Notes under the pieces: generated by a model
Seen by the model: the letters and a program-made list of their open reading frames with translations, nothing else
What the model was told of the DNA's origin: nothing
Databases searched by the model: none
From: Sphaerosporella brunnea
Lineage: Eukaryota > Ascomycota > Pezizomycetes > Pezizales > Pyronemataceae
Assembly: GCA_008704415.1 (NCBI GenBank)
Contig: VXIS01000375.1
Coordinates: 1 to 43,291, forward strand
Direction of reading: 5' to 3'
Length of the DNA: 43,291 nucleotides
Translations under genes and position numbers: made by a program
Part shown: piece after piece, positions 10,411-21,100 of the stretch
Position numbering within the stretch: the stretch's first letter is position 1
Layout of the letters: each line of letters starts with the position of its first letter

Positions 10411-11482
10411 AAGTGGTGACAACGGCATCATCTTAGGAACTCTCCTCGCTCCAACACAACGCCCCGCTTTCACCATGTCACCATAAATTTTGCACTTCCG
10501 TGGATTATCTGTCTCCTCATTTCAGCCAATATTTTTCATTGTGTTTCGGTAGAATTATGATTACTCCCATATGGGGCATTATTGGTGTAGAACAGCGAAG
10601 TGGAGGGGTTTAGGAAAAGCCTTTTGTTCTAGTGCTGTGAATAGGTGTCCGAGAACGTCGAAATGATGAAGATCATCTCCCTCGACATGTTCCAAAAGAT
10701 GAGCCCCTATATAGAAAGAAAGCAACGTGTGCTACCTGCCTGAACGGTGTGTAAAGAAGACCAAAGATATGACATGTTAGCTCATAGGAAAGAGCCATAC
10801 CAGTGACTGAACAATATTTTCATATCACTGCACTGGGGGAGCGTCAGGCATAGGTTCCAGGACCAAAGAAAACAACGCAGATGAGATACATGAAGGAAGG
10901 GGGGATAGCGAAATGGCGGGTGAGAAAGCATGATGCCGAACGGAGGTCGTGCATCACCTTGTGTCCTGGTCCTATGATCAACAGTCCCGGCCAGCATCGA
11001 CCGTCAACAACCGTGGAGATAGGGCTCGGATGAGCTGATGGTGAGGCCGGTGGGTTCATGTGTAAATATTGTTTTTTTGTGTCCAGGTAGGGGAGCCGTG
11101 TCGTTGGCTGGCTTTGCTATGTGTGGTCCAGGCTCCTCTCCGTGAATGGCTGTTGTTGTTCACTCTCAATTGTGCAGAAATACCCAGACCCCCGCGGACC
11201 CACACATAGAAACAGCTGGCACCCTGAAAATTCGGAACATTTGGTTCGCAAGTGAGATCCACAACTCACCTTGGCGGTCGCTGCTGCCGCTTTCTGGCCG
11301 CGAGTAAATGTGTTCTGTGGTTGCACAGAGTTCAGTGGTTTTTAGTACTTTCGCCACCGCGGTGCACAATGCAACGTTACTGACAATACTTCCAGACTGA
11401 TTGAGTGACCATCAAGAGCAGCGCAATAACAACATCAAGCATTCATTGATATGTAACAGCTCAGCGCACATCCGACAGTTCC
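10411..11482. other. No supported gene
   Basis: Overlapping short open frames on the minus strand (10782-11369) share no motif, and no intron pattern links them. The interval may include the 3' flank of the gene at 11610-12653. Confidence 0.4.
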
Positions 11483-11580
11483 CATTCAGCTGAGAAGCGC
11501 GCATACCACACCCCCCATTCAGCTGAGAAGCGCAAATCCCACACTCCCAATTCCGCTGAGAACAGCACTCCAGAGCCCAA
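11483..11580 (+). repeat. 33-bp tandem repeat, three units
   Basis: CATTCAGCTGAGAAGCGC starts units at 11483 and 11516, and a diverged AATTCCGCTGAGAACAGC starts a third at 11549. The array lies about 30-130 bp past the stop codon of the minus-strand gene at 11610-12653, so it would fall in or beyond its 3' untranslated region. Confidence 0.75.
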
Positions 11581-11609
11581 TCTCAACGCGCGCAGCCATC
11601 GCGCAACGG

Positions 11610-12653
11610 TCACCACTCCTGCGAATAGGTGAGCACCGCCCGCACCGGTCCCTCGAAGTGCTCCAGCCGCCACTGGGTGTCGGGAATCTGCACCCATTGA
11701 CCGTCGACGTACGTCAGCATCTCGACCGAGGTTGCGGTGAAACGCATATTCTCCTCCGTGGCGTCAAAGCCGTCTGTCACCATCTGCTGAATCTCGTCGA
11801 TGAGCGTGGACCCCGGGAGCAGTATCTGTTCGATAGTGGTGGGGCACGTCTCGCGGTAGCGGTGGCAGGGGCGCCACTCCTGCGTGATGGCGATGGCGAT
11901 ATACGTGCGCTGCAATTCCTGATCATTGAGGCCGGTCGCGGGCTTGTCCTCATCAGCCACATGGCAGTCGGCGTTTTCGGTTCCTTCCAACTCTGCCACG
12001 CTTCCCTGTTCGGCAATGACCCATATCGTGTCTTTCAAGAAACCGCCGCGGTTAAACTCACGCTGATTAATACCATCCAGATCCATGCATCGCAGGAGGT
12101 CGGCAGAGATGTTAGGCGCACCCCATAATCGCCTCAAGGCGCCAACAAAGCCAATGATGATCTCTCGGAGCTGTGCGCGCGTCAAGGAGGCGATCCGTGG
12201 TAGCCGGAATTTGATGGACACACCGGGGAGGAATCTGAAGCAGGCGGTATACAGCGTGTTCGACAATACTGGCTCGCCGGTGACCTTGAAGCATCCAAAC
12301 GCGAACGGGCAAGTGCGGGAAATGCGGTGCCAGCTCTCGGCTTCGACACGGTCGTTGAACATGTCGTACACGACGGCCAGCTCTATTTGGAACTTATCCG
12401 CGACTGTGCGCGTCAGGTTCTGCCACCCGAGGTGTTAGTGCGATCCAAGAGATGATGCGGAATTACCCACCTCCCAGGTATCGACCAGGTCGCGGTCGAC
12501 ATGGTAGATATGGGGTTCCCCCGGCAGCACAAACTTCAGCAATCCTTGCTGGAGACCGACGTTGACCACTGACGCTAGCCAGCAGCTGTCGCTGACGGGC
12601 AAAGCACCGCCAACCGTCGGGAGCTCTGCGGATAATGCTTGGGTAGTGGTCAT
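11610..12653 (-). CDS. Two-exon hypothetical protein, 330 aa
   Basis: The most convincing host gene in the window. Exon 1 is 12653-12471 (61 codons, start MTTTQALSAELPTVGG) and exon 2 is 12419-11610 (269 codons, end VRAVLTYSQEW). The intron falls between codons and the two exons read as one continuous, compositionally normal protein. No transmembrane stretch or clear signal peptide is seen. The middle has a run of basic/hydrophobic sequence (RAQLREIIIGFVGALRRLWG) and the last third is acidic with a WVQIPDTQWRLEHF segment. I do not recognise the family; an ascomycete-restricted protein is a reasonable guess. The start was chosen because the ATG follows a pyrimidine-rich leader and a TATA-like box. 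No stop or frameshift interrupts it, unlike the neighbouring elements. Confidence 0.75.
12420..12470 (-). other. Spliceosomal intron (51 bp)
   Basis: On the minus strand, donor GTGGGT and acceptor GGCAG flank a 51-bp intron of phase 0. CACTAACAC near the 3' end holds a perfect fungal branch motif CTAAC. Reading through instead would end the protein within the intron region. Confidence 0.85.
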
Positions 12654-12800
12654 GGCTACTGCTGATAAGTGAAGTTGGTTGGAGTTACGGGAGTTAGTTG
12701 AGGGGGGAAAGGTGTCGAGGTTGGTTGGTGTTTTGGAAGGAAGGGTGGCGCACTGAGGGTTCAATAAATAGTTATCACTCGGCAACGACCACGGTATGTG
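12654..12800 (-). promoter_or_regulatory. Core promoter and leader of the 330-aa gene
   Basis: On the minus strand AACTATTTATTG (12762-12773) is TATA-like. It is followed by a pyrimidine-rich tract (CCTTTCCCCCCTCAACTAACT and similar), then the ATG about 110 bp later. TATA plus CT-rich leader is a common filamentous-fungal arrangement. Positions are by inspection only. Confidence 0.45.
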
Positions 12801-13726
12801 GGTCTTAGGGTTTATCCCCTCTACCACTGGAATCGCTTACTACAACTCACTGTGGAACTCAGCCCATTGTCCACACTCGCCCAATTGCAAAGCAATGCTA
12901 TCGCAGGCAATGCCATCCGTCTGCGCCACGCCTCATCAACACGAATCAAAACTAGTTGAATCAATATAGAATAAACACCAGCTCCCTCCCATTGCCGCTG
13001 GGCCGGCGCATGAAAAGGCTCCTGGTCGTCGTCGGCAAGATGCCACAACTCTGAGTTCCATCAAATGCCTTCCTCTTCATGAACCATTTCCAACTCGAAG
13101 CCTCGTGCAACGGATGGGGAGCCCGCCGCCTTCTGAGCAGTTCCGGTTCTGTATGTGTCCGCCTGCCGGCATCATCAGCTGTCACTGGGATGGACGGCGA
13201 TCACACCTGTTGCTTCAGTGCATATCGCTCGGTGCTGATCCGCGGATTCCACACCCAACGACGCAGCCCGATGCAGCCTGGGGCTAGGCGAGCTGGGCTG
13301 TACCGCCATCACCACAAAAACAATACACGTGGTGGAAAGAGAAAACAAACATTTATCTGGGTCAGTTATCCCCATTCCATCAACCGCCATAACCTCGCCA
13401 AGCAGAAAAATGTTTGTGAAATTCGTACAATTTAAACTTGTACATACCACGAGCCAGCGCGTCGTATGTGGAACGCTGTCATCAGGCACTGGTTGGCGAC
13501 TGATGCACATACGAACAGCGGGGGTGCTTAGTAGCCACAAGCGGACCCCAACGGGCGTCCCGGTGCGTGTCGTGATTCTCACTATATATCACTCGTCTTC
13601 GCACACATCAAAACGGCAGCGCATTTGCAGATTTCAGGAAAACCGATTGATATGCTGTGTATTGGCTCGCGGGAAAAGAGGGCGCAGAAGGGGCAAATTG
13701 GGTGCCCGCGACGGCGCGGAGCCGGA
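12801..13726. other. No supported gene
   Basis: Overlapping open frames on both strands (13079-13435 plus, 13175-13582 minus, 13329-13826 plus) show no recognisable domains. Confidence 0.35.
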
Positions 13727-13822
13727 AAAAAAGCTTGCGGCGAGTCTTCACCACAAATCCCTCGTGATCTGCGAAAACACGAACGTATACATGAGGGATC
13801 ACTCGCTTGGCCCGACTGTGGT
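13727..13822 (+). pseudogene. C2H2 zinc-finger fragment
   Basis: One frame reads CGESSPQIPRDLRKHERIHEG followed a few residues later by WPDCG. LRKHERIHEG is the hallmark of the helix and linker of a C2H2 finger, and the next CG would begin another finger. The first cysteine of the pair is missing and the sequence around the fragment leaves the reading frame, so this looks like a relic of a zinc-finger gene rather than a working one. A chance match is possible but the linker match is unusually good. Confidence 0.4.
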
Positions 13823-14139
13823 TTAGTAAGCTCCACTCCAATCCATAAATCCCTAACCCTCCGCAAGATTGCCGCCTTCGACACGCACTACTGCTCCTTA
13901 CCCTTTGACTTTTCTGTAATTTTTGCCCCCTAGAATCCATCTATTGCTACTTACGTACGCATCGAGGAAGCGCTTTCGCGTTATTTGTTGGTTGTGGTTG
14001 TGTCGAAACCGGCGTACAATCTGGTCTTTGCAACGGCGACGGGAGGGCATGTTAAAGGAATCGGCCACCCAATGATTGTAGCGAACGAGGTGCCGCAGTG
14101 CGCAGTCATGGGGTGTCACTCTATATCACTCGACCTCAC

Positions 14140-15640
14140 TCGCGGATGCTCACAACCGCAGTGGCTACTCCCACTCCGCGCGCGCGAATGCATATGTCAA
14201 GGTGCCCACGATCGCACTCTCACGCAGCCTGCCTGATTGCACAACTCGTAGATAATCAGCTTATCGCCTCCGACCGCCTCTCGTATCGCCCCTCATATCG
14301 CTCTCCGATCGCCGCGCCAATCGCCTCTCTGATTGGCGCGCGGGGAGGTGCCGGAGGCCGACAGGGAGTAGTGATGATGGCATCGCATCTATACACAATG
14401 ATTGGAGCGGGTGGAGGCACGCGACGGTAGTGGCGGCTTCCCGAGCGGTGGTGGCGCGGTGGCAGCGCGGGGATCCGGCATGGCGGAACGGCGACAGTGT
14501 GTGATGCAATCGCGGGTAGTATGTATGCCATGGGACCTATACAGGAAGTTTAGAGAGAGAGAAGACTTACACTAGTAGTGGAGGTTTGGCGAGAGTTTAT
14601 GGTGCGGTGGTGGTGCAGTCGTGCAGCGATGCCGGATCGTCGAAACTGGGGTTATGCCATCGGCAGTCGTGGTTGTGGCGTGGTACCTATTCGCAGAGGT
14701 TGGGCAGGAGGCTCGTGAGTGTCGTCAGGTCCGACACCGGTGACGGATGATAGTGGTGGTCGAGTGGGGAGAGGAAACTAGCGCACATCGGTGGGTTGAC
14801 AGACCGCCCGACAGCACATGCATCGCATTCCTGCTCGCCCGTGATCGAGCTGCAAGATGGCAGCCAGCGTGGCGGGGTCACCAAGAACCTCCTGACCTGC
14901 ATTAGGCAGACCTTTTACGCTGCCGCCATTCTCTCCCGCAGGGCACTTGGCATGCGGATGGAACACACGTGACGACCCGCGATCGCAGTCGAACACGCAT
15001 GACGACGATCGCACCTGCGGCCCACAGGTCGAGGCGTGCTACTTCTGCCATTCATTTGGAGTCACACAGCAAAAACTGTTCCTCGATGTGCTGCCGTCCG
15101 TGCCTTGGCTTGAGCGGATCACGCGCTATCACTCGCCCATCTTAATAGAGTCGTTAGCCAGCCACCAGTGGCGAAACAAACCAGCCAACCACAGACTTGA
15201 CAAACAATTTGGAGCGGTACCGGTAACCGATCAGTGTGGCTGCTCCCACTGCACGAATGGGGGTGCATGTAATTTTTACTGGTGCAGCTCTCACCGTCGC
15301 ACTCGCGCAAACCCTCGTCGAGTGTACTATTCATATATTATTTATCAGATAGCCTCTCCTATCGCCTCTGGTATCCCATCTAGTGTGTGTTCTGTCTATT
15401 TCCAATTGTATTGTCGACAGTGGAGATGCTGGGGGCCGGAAGTAGTGGTTATCGTAGACTGTCTATATATGCCGACCAGATGGAGAAAAGAACATACATG
15501 ATAGCAGTGGATGTTTCCCGAGCGGAGGTGGTGTGGTGGTGGTGCGATGGTGCTGTGGTGGTATTGCAATGCCGTATCACTCCAACTGCGAGTTATAGTA
15601 TCATACCTATGCACAACGCTTGAATGGAAGACTCATGATG
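14140..15640 (+). repeat. Diverged direct repeat about 1.08 kb apart
   Basis: 14140-14540 and 15220-15620 share words in the same order: a GGCTACTCCCACT/GGCTGCTCCCACT stretch, CTATCGCCTC-like words, a GGGGGCCGG-type segment, and TTCCCGAGCGGTGGTGG versus TTCCCGAGCGGAGGTGG, followed by GTGGTGG-rich simple sequence. Similarity is patchy. The 14530-15220 spacer has no recognisable gene. The unit could be a long old tandem duplication or two copies of an unidentified element. Confidence 0.45.
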
Positions 15641-16114
15641 GTCTTGAGGAGGGGTGTTGAGTGATGGAGGGAATGGGCGATATTGGTAATAGGTGCGTGG
15701 TAGAGGCGATGGAGGTGTGGAAAGCAAAAAGATTGTTTAAAGTCTGTGTGTGCTGGTTCAAAGGGTTGTGTCTTCAATTGCGCAGGCAACTACAGCAGAT
15801 GCTGCCCGTTTTGAGGCATCGCAAGCGAAAAGTAGAGCTGCCAAACCGCACTATGCCTAGAATGAGGCTCTCTGTACCAGGAGTGAAGAAAGTGTGGGGC
15901 TTGCTCACCCACATACTAACAAACGGCTGCACATAAAATCGATGATCCCTTTTCATCCAAAATGCCATCGTTTGAAAAAAAAAAGTAGAATAAAAACATA
16001 CAAATAAATGACACTGACATCAACACTAACGCTTCCTTCGAACCCAGCAGGCAAAGCAGCTGACAGCCTACACCGCCCACCAACGCACTGCCTACCACCT
16101 GACTTGACTACCCA

Positions 16115-16297
16115 ATGGACCCGGCAGCTGAAACTAGCCTACACACGTTGAACAAAGGGCAACTGTTTAGTTTACTGTCGGAGTTCAAAGCAGGGATTGC
16201 CGAACGGGCAGTGAAGGAACACATTACAACACGTGTAGTCAAAAGTGACAAACAAGCAATCGGCGGTGTTCAGAGAAGAAACTTGCTGACTGTCTAG
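16115..16297 (+). pseudogene. Possible N-terminal exon of the MULE protein
   Basis: A 60-codon ATG frame (MDPAAETSLHTLNKGQLFSL and onward) located between the left inverted repeat and the transposase remnant. It is charged and helix-like. No motif identifies it; position inside the element is the only argument that it is the start of the transposase, the central part of which is missing. Confidence 0.3.
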
Positions 16298-16470
16298 CAA
16301 CAGACGGTTAATCATGCAGTGCTCAGTCTCCGATTGTGCATTCGATATCCACGACAGCTATTTCAAGATGAAAACGTGTTGTTGTCGATGCACTCAATCC
16401 CCAGCAAATCGGTATTGGTGCACGGCCAAAGAAAAGCGTCTCGGGTTTGCGAAGATGCTATTTGGCATCG

Positions 16471-17068
16471 GTAATGGAAATGCTCTTTGCACGCTACGAC
16501 GAGGCTCATAAAACTCTGGAGAAGCATCCTGCTCAATGGTTTACACCGTTTGTGCTTCAAGCACTCAAGAATTGATTGGATGATGCGCAGTATCGTTTAG
16601 TCCAACGGAGCAGTGATTCTGCAGGTTCAGTACCCACATTCAGTGGTACCGGTCATACCCTTGATTTTACGGCAGCTACCTGTACGTGCGGTCGCATTCA
16701 GATCAACAGAATTTTGTGTGGACATGCAGTTGCCACAATACGTAAACTTGGCAAACATCCGAATGATTTCATACCAGATTTTTTCCCAATGACCATCTAC
16801 CGTAATACATACTGGACGGACCTGCTTCCAGTGACTGTACAGACCTGCCGCCAAGCGTAGACTGCTCGCAATTAATCATGAAAAAACCTCGAGGACGTAA
16901 CGCAGGTTACGCCAAGGCGAACAGCGATGCCGCACTCATGCAGCACAAGCAGCTAAAGCAGCGCCTGACAATTCTCCACAACGCTGTGCAGAGTGTGGAG
17001 GTATGGGACATAATCGCCGCACCTGCAAAGAGATCGTGCAGGTACTCTTAGTTGGAGGTCGCGTATGA
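16471..17068 (+). pseudogene. MULE transposase C-terminus: SWIM finger and CCHC knuckle
   Basis: Frame 1 reads VMEMLFARYDEAHKTLEKHP, a stop (TGA near 16572), then on to CTCGRIQINRILCGHAVATI (about 16681-16740), a SWIM zinc finger (CxC...CxH) as found just after the catalytic core of MULE transposases. The segment DFIPDFFPMTIYRNTYW also has the typical post-SWIM pattern. After TAG at 16858 a basic segment (KKPRGRNAGYAKAN) and, in another frame, RCAECGGMGHNRRTCK (16982-17029) give the CCHC knuckle often found at the end of these proteins. The DDE core is missing. One nonsense codon, one terminator between segments and at least one frameshift. Confidence 0.8.
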
Positions 17069-17160
17069 TGTGGCAGACTTTGCAGCGCTTAGTTCTATAG
17101 ACAATGTTAAAAATAAAACTGAGTGTTGTTTTTGTTTTGACCTTGTTTTTGTTTTTTTCC

Positions 17161-17352
17161 CGACCAATGCCATCTTCGAGGAAAAGGGAACATTGATGGC
17201 AGGTTAGAGTATAGTTCCAAAAACGATGGCAAAATAGAGGTTTGCCATTTTTTTTTGTTTTTTTTTCGACCGATGACATTTTGGACGAAATGGGAACATT
17301 GATGGCAGGTTAGAGTATAGTTTTAAAAACGATGCCAAACCAGAGGTTTGCC
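17161..17352 (+). repeat. Tandem duplication (106 bp) of the MULE right terminus
   Basis: Units start CGACCAATGCCATCTTCGAG (17161) and CGACCGATGACATTTTGGAC (17267). Both continue with GGGAACATTGATGGCAGGTT, AGAGTATAGTT, AAAAACGATG and AGAGGTTTGCC. Each is preceded by a T-rich run. Confidence 0.85.
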
Positions 17353-17396
17353 GTAAAATGAAATCAAAAAAAGAAAAGTCAAAAAGTCGCTGTATT

Positions 17397-17714
17397 TGTT
17401 AGAATGCCCCAGTATTAGCAAAACTATGCACTATACCCCAAAGGTTTGTGCGCGCATTGAATCTGGATCTATTATCAATACGAACTGGAAAATTACGTGG
17501 CATCCCCGCATCAAGCTCGCCCTTCACCACCACTTCAACGTACGGCAGAATGCCAGTGGACACATCTGTAAGAATAAATACAACAAGCGGAAGCAAATGC
17601 CCCTCTATATAGTCCACGTGACAGCGGCGCCCTACGTCACCTGGTAGCCAAACATAGCCTTGGCAGAGGTGCAACAAAGACCCGTAACATGATAGTCTAA
17701 CCTTGCACCGTGAC
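17397..17714 (-). repeat. 3' LTR of gypsy B, about 318 bp
   Basis: On the minus strand it begins TGTCACGGTGCAAGG and ends CATTCTAACA. It has the promoter layout shared by the other gypsy LTRs here: CACGTG, then TATATAGAGGGGC, then TTTGCTTCCGCTTGTTG and a probable start region (TTCTTACAGATG). The TTTGCTTCCGCTT segment also occurs in the LTRs at 27706 and 42305, which helps to confirm that this is an LTR. The 5' LTR partner is not in the window. The boundary at 17397 is inferred from the CA end only. Confidence 0.6.
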
Positions 17715-17749
17715 AGTGTCCCACTCCTAAGGCTGAGCTCCGGCCAAGC

Positions 17750-17851
17750 TTATTCATCTTCTGGTAAAGGCACTGGCTTGTCCGGATAGGCCTTCTGGAA
17801 GCGATTGATAGCTTCCAGGCCATTTACCAGCTCGGCTGGTTCCCACATTGG
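17750..17851 (-). pseudogene. Gypsy B pol C-terminal fragment (chromodomain end)
   Basis: Minus-strand frame MWEPAELVNGLEAINRFQKA and onward to PLPEDE and a stop at 17750. It matches the last residues of the chromodomain of gypsy A (EWEAAEGINGLEAIDRFHEL). The rest of the same protein resumes at 23384 on the other side of gypsy A; with the element and one ATTGG removed, the frame continues from ...TGYNQP into MWEPAEL. So gypsy A landed in the chromodomain of gypsy B. Confidence 0.85.
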
Positions 17852-18132
17852 TGTAACGGGACAGGCGCGAGGAAACGTCCAAGGTACGTAGCTTTTGAGG
17901 CAAGGACCGGAGGCAGGAGGACAAGGACAAGAGGCAGAAGAAGACGAGACAAGACAAGGTGGTTCAAGGTTACTAGGTTCGCTAGTATACAAGACGTTCT
18001 GTAAAGAAGAGAAGAAGAAAAGAAACAAAAACAAGTGAAACCTCGCTATTTATGCTTTGCCGTCACGTAACCGCGCGTCACGTGACACCCTAACCCTAGC
18101 GCCGAGCCACCCCTTAACCTTGAGCCGTGACA
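17852..18132 (-). repeat. Gypsy A 3' LTR
   Basis: On the plus strand it begins TGTAACGGGACAGG and ends GAGCCGTGACA, with imperfectly inverted ends. Compared with the 5' LTR, one of two CACGTG sites has become CACGTA. Confidence 0.97.
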
Positions 18133-18134
18133 GT

Positions 18135-18146
18135 ATCCCCCTCTTA
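18135..18146 (-). other. Gypsy A polypurine tract
   Basis: AAGAGGGGGATAC on the minus strand lies directly before the 3' LTR, the expected site for plus-strand DNA priming by reverse transcriptase. Confidence 0.8.
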
Positions 18147-18167
18147 TGGCTGAGCTCCGACGAAGCT

Positions 18168-21100
18168 TCAGCTGTCATCTGGGAGTGGTCCGGGCTTGTG
18201 TGGGTACAATTCGTGGAAGCGGTCGATAGCTTCAAGGCCATTGATTCCTTCCGCCGCCTCCCATTCCGGTGGGTCGTAGCCGGTCCACTTTACCAGATAT
18301 TTGAGGCGTCCCCTTACCAAGCGGGAATCCAGAATGGCATCAACGGACCATTCTTTTTCGCCATCGACAACAACAGGGAGAGGGGGTGGAATGATCTGTC
18401 CAGAGAGGGGGTCGGAAGATGCCGGGTTTAGGAGCGAGACCGGAAAGGTGCGATGGTTCTTCATGGTGTTGGGGATGTCCAAGTCATAGGCATGGGTACC
18501 GACGGCTCGAACCACTCGGTAAGGGCCCAGGTGCTTGTTTTCGAGTTTCCTAGATGGTCGTTCCGTGCGCAAGTTCCTGGAGTCCAGCCAGACGAGGTCG
18601 TTCTCTTTGAACACAGGGGCGGGGGCTCGGGACCGATCGGCGGCTTCAGTATAACTGACTTGGGCGTACTTCATCTCGGCTCGTAGAATGTCGTGGATGT
18701 GTGACATCCGCTCGGCCACCAGCTGCGCGTCGACCTGTTCGGGGTTGTCGGTCCGAATGTCTAGCTCAAAGGAGCACTTAGGGTTACGGCCATAGACGGC
18801 GAAGAAAGGAGACAGTGACGTAGTCTCGGAAGCCTGGTTATTGGCTGCAAATTCGGCCAGGGGGAGATACTTTTTCCAATCGTTCTGCAGGTATGATACG
18901 TAGGCGCGGAGATACTGCTCCGTGACGGCATTGATCCGTTCTGTCTGACCATCGGTCTGCGGGTGGAAGGCGGTGCTTGGAGCAGTCTCAATCCCAAGAC
19001 AGGAAGCAAGGTGTTTCCAGAAGTTAGCAACGAATTGGGGGCCTCGGTCGGAGATGAGAACGTCGGGAAGGCCATGGTGCTTGAAGACGTTTTCAATAAA
19101 TAGCTGAGCGAATCCTTCTGCGTCGATGGTTGTAAGACAGGGAATGAGGTGGCGTTGTTTTGTTAGTCGGCAGACTACTGCGCAGATTGCGTTGTAGCCT
19201 TCCGAGACAGGAAGTCCAGTGACGAAATCGACGGAGACACTTTGCCAAGGATGGTGTGGGACAGGAAGAGGCTTCACAGTCCCGAACGGTGCGTGTCTTG
19301 TTGCTCTCGTCCGTCGGCAGGTATGACAATTGCGTACGGATCTCTCAACGTCATGTCGCATACTTGTCCAGTAGTAGCGTCGGGATAGGAGTTCCAAGGT
19401 CTTTGCACGTCCCGGGTGTCCCATGGTCGGAGGGTCGTGGTGGTCTTGAATGAGTCGGAGCCGAAGGGGGGCGTAATCTGGGACGTAGAAGCATCCGCGG
19501 TACATTAGCCTCCCTTGGTGCTCAGAGCAGTCGGCAAGTGAAATGTCTTTGGAGATTCGGGTGCCTTTTGCCAGCATCTCTAGGACTCGTTGCGGGAAAG
19601 GATCCGCTTCGTACCCTTTGTCAAACAGGGTTTCCAGGGAGGACGGCCCGGTGCTGGGTGGGTTTTCCGCCATCAAACGTAGATTGTCGGGCAGGTTCTG
19701 CGGTTTCAGGACTGCCTGTTGGTTGGCCAAAAGTCGTTCATCCCCCTCTTTAGGGAGGTCTCCAGACCTCCTAGTGAGGGCGTCGGGTTTCCCACCAGCG
19801 ACACCGGGTCGATAGACTATCTTGAAGTTGAAGCGAGACAGGAATTCGGACCAGCGGGCCTGGCGACGGTTGAGCAGTTTCGTTGTCATGAAATATTCCA
19901 GGTTCTTGTGATCGGTGAGAACCTGGACGGGGAACGCAGAGCCTTCAAGGTGGGGACGCCATTCCTCGAAGCATCGAACGATAGCCATCAACTCCTTGTC
20001 GTAGATCTCATAGTTGCATTCGGCAGGGGAGTGTTTCTTGGAAAAGAAGGCGACGGGGTGGAGGGTTCCCTCATCGTCATACTGGGAGAGGACACCGGCT
20101 GAGACGTAGTCTGATGCATCGGTTTCGACAACAACTTCACGATCATAGTCGAAGTGTCGGAGAATCGGGGCGGTTGTAAAAGCCTTTTTGAGGGTATCGA
20201 ACGCGTTTTGCTGCGCGGTACCCCACACAAAGGGCACGGGTTGGCCATTGTCTTTCTTGGTCAGCGAGGTGAGTGGGGCAACCACCTTTGAATAGTCGCG
20301 AATGAACCGGCGATAGAAGTTCGCAAATCCTAAGAATTCCTGAACGTCCTTGAGGTTGGATGGTGGTTCCCATTCCATGATTGTTTGGACTTTGCTGGGG
20401 TCCATCTTGATGCCGTTGCGTCCGACCAGTAAGCCCAGGTACTTGACCTCCATCTGATAGAACTTGCATTTCTCCGGCTTGAGGTGGAGCCCAGCTTTGC
20501 TGAGAGCATCGAGGATCTGCTTGATATGCTCGCGGTGTTCTTCGATGGTCTCTGAATAGATCAAGATGTCGTCGAGGTAGGCCGTACAAAAGCGGTCGAG
20601 GAACAGTCGAAGTACGTCGTTGATGAAGGCTTGGAAGTCGGCAGGGGCATTTGTGAGTCCGAAAGGCATGACCAGGGATTCGAAAAGCCCGTAGCGGGTT
20701 CTGAAGGCGGTCTTCCATTCTTCCCCTTCAGCCATGCGGACCAGGTTGTAGGCTCCTCGGATGTCCAACGTCGTGAAGTATTTTGCCTTGGAGAGCTGCA
20801 TCAGTGTCTCCTGGATCAGAGGTAACGGGTACCTGTTCTTGATAGTTCCTTCGTTCAGGCCTCGGTAGTCAACACACAGCCGTAGAGACCCGTCTGCTTT
20901 CTTGACGAACAGGATGGGCGACGCGGCTGGCGAGGATGAGCGGCGGATAAATCCCTTTTCCAAGTTTTCTTCGAGCCAGGCCTTGAGGGCTTCCAGCTCC
21001 TCTCGGGAGAGGGAATACAGAGGGCCAAATGGGGGAACGAAGCCCTCTCTCAAAGGAATCTTATGGTCATATGGTCGATGCGGCGGTAGTCTATTTGCAA

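Larger units (their letters stand above)
15939..17345 (+). mobile_element. Decayed Mutator-like element (MULE) with terminal inverted repeats
   Basis: The left end (15939-15984, CCCTTTTCATCCAAAATGCC then ATCGTTTGAAAAAA) is the inverted counterpart of TTTTTCGACCGATGACATTT and GGACGAAATGGGAACAT at 17262-17300. Between them lies the C-terminal part of a Mutator-type transposase. The right terminus is present twice as a 106-bp tandem (17161 and 17267). Short internal length, nonsense codons and frameshifts show it is dead. TIR extent and target duplication are not resolved. Confidence 0.65.

Noticed and set aside
14947..15501. Open frame of 184 codons
   Set aside because: No domain, includes one of the diverged repeats, and no splice signals; composition is not convincing.
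17397..17714. Minus-strand open frame of 92 codons as a gene
   Set aside because: It lies entirely in the gypsy B 3' LTR, whose promoter layout and ends match other LTRs here.
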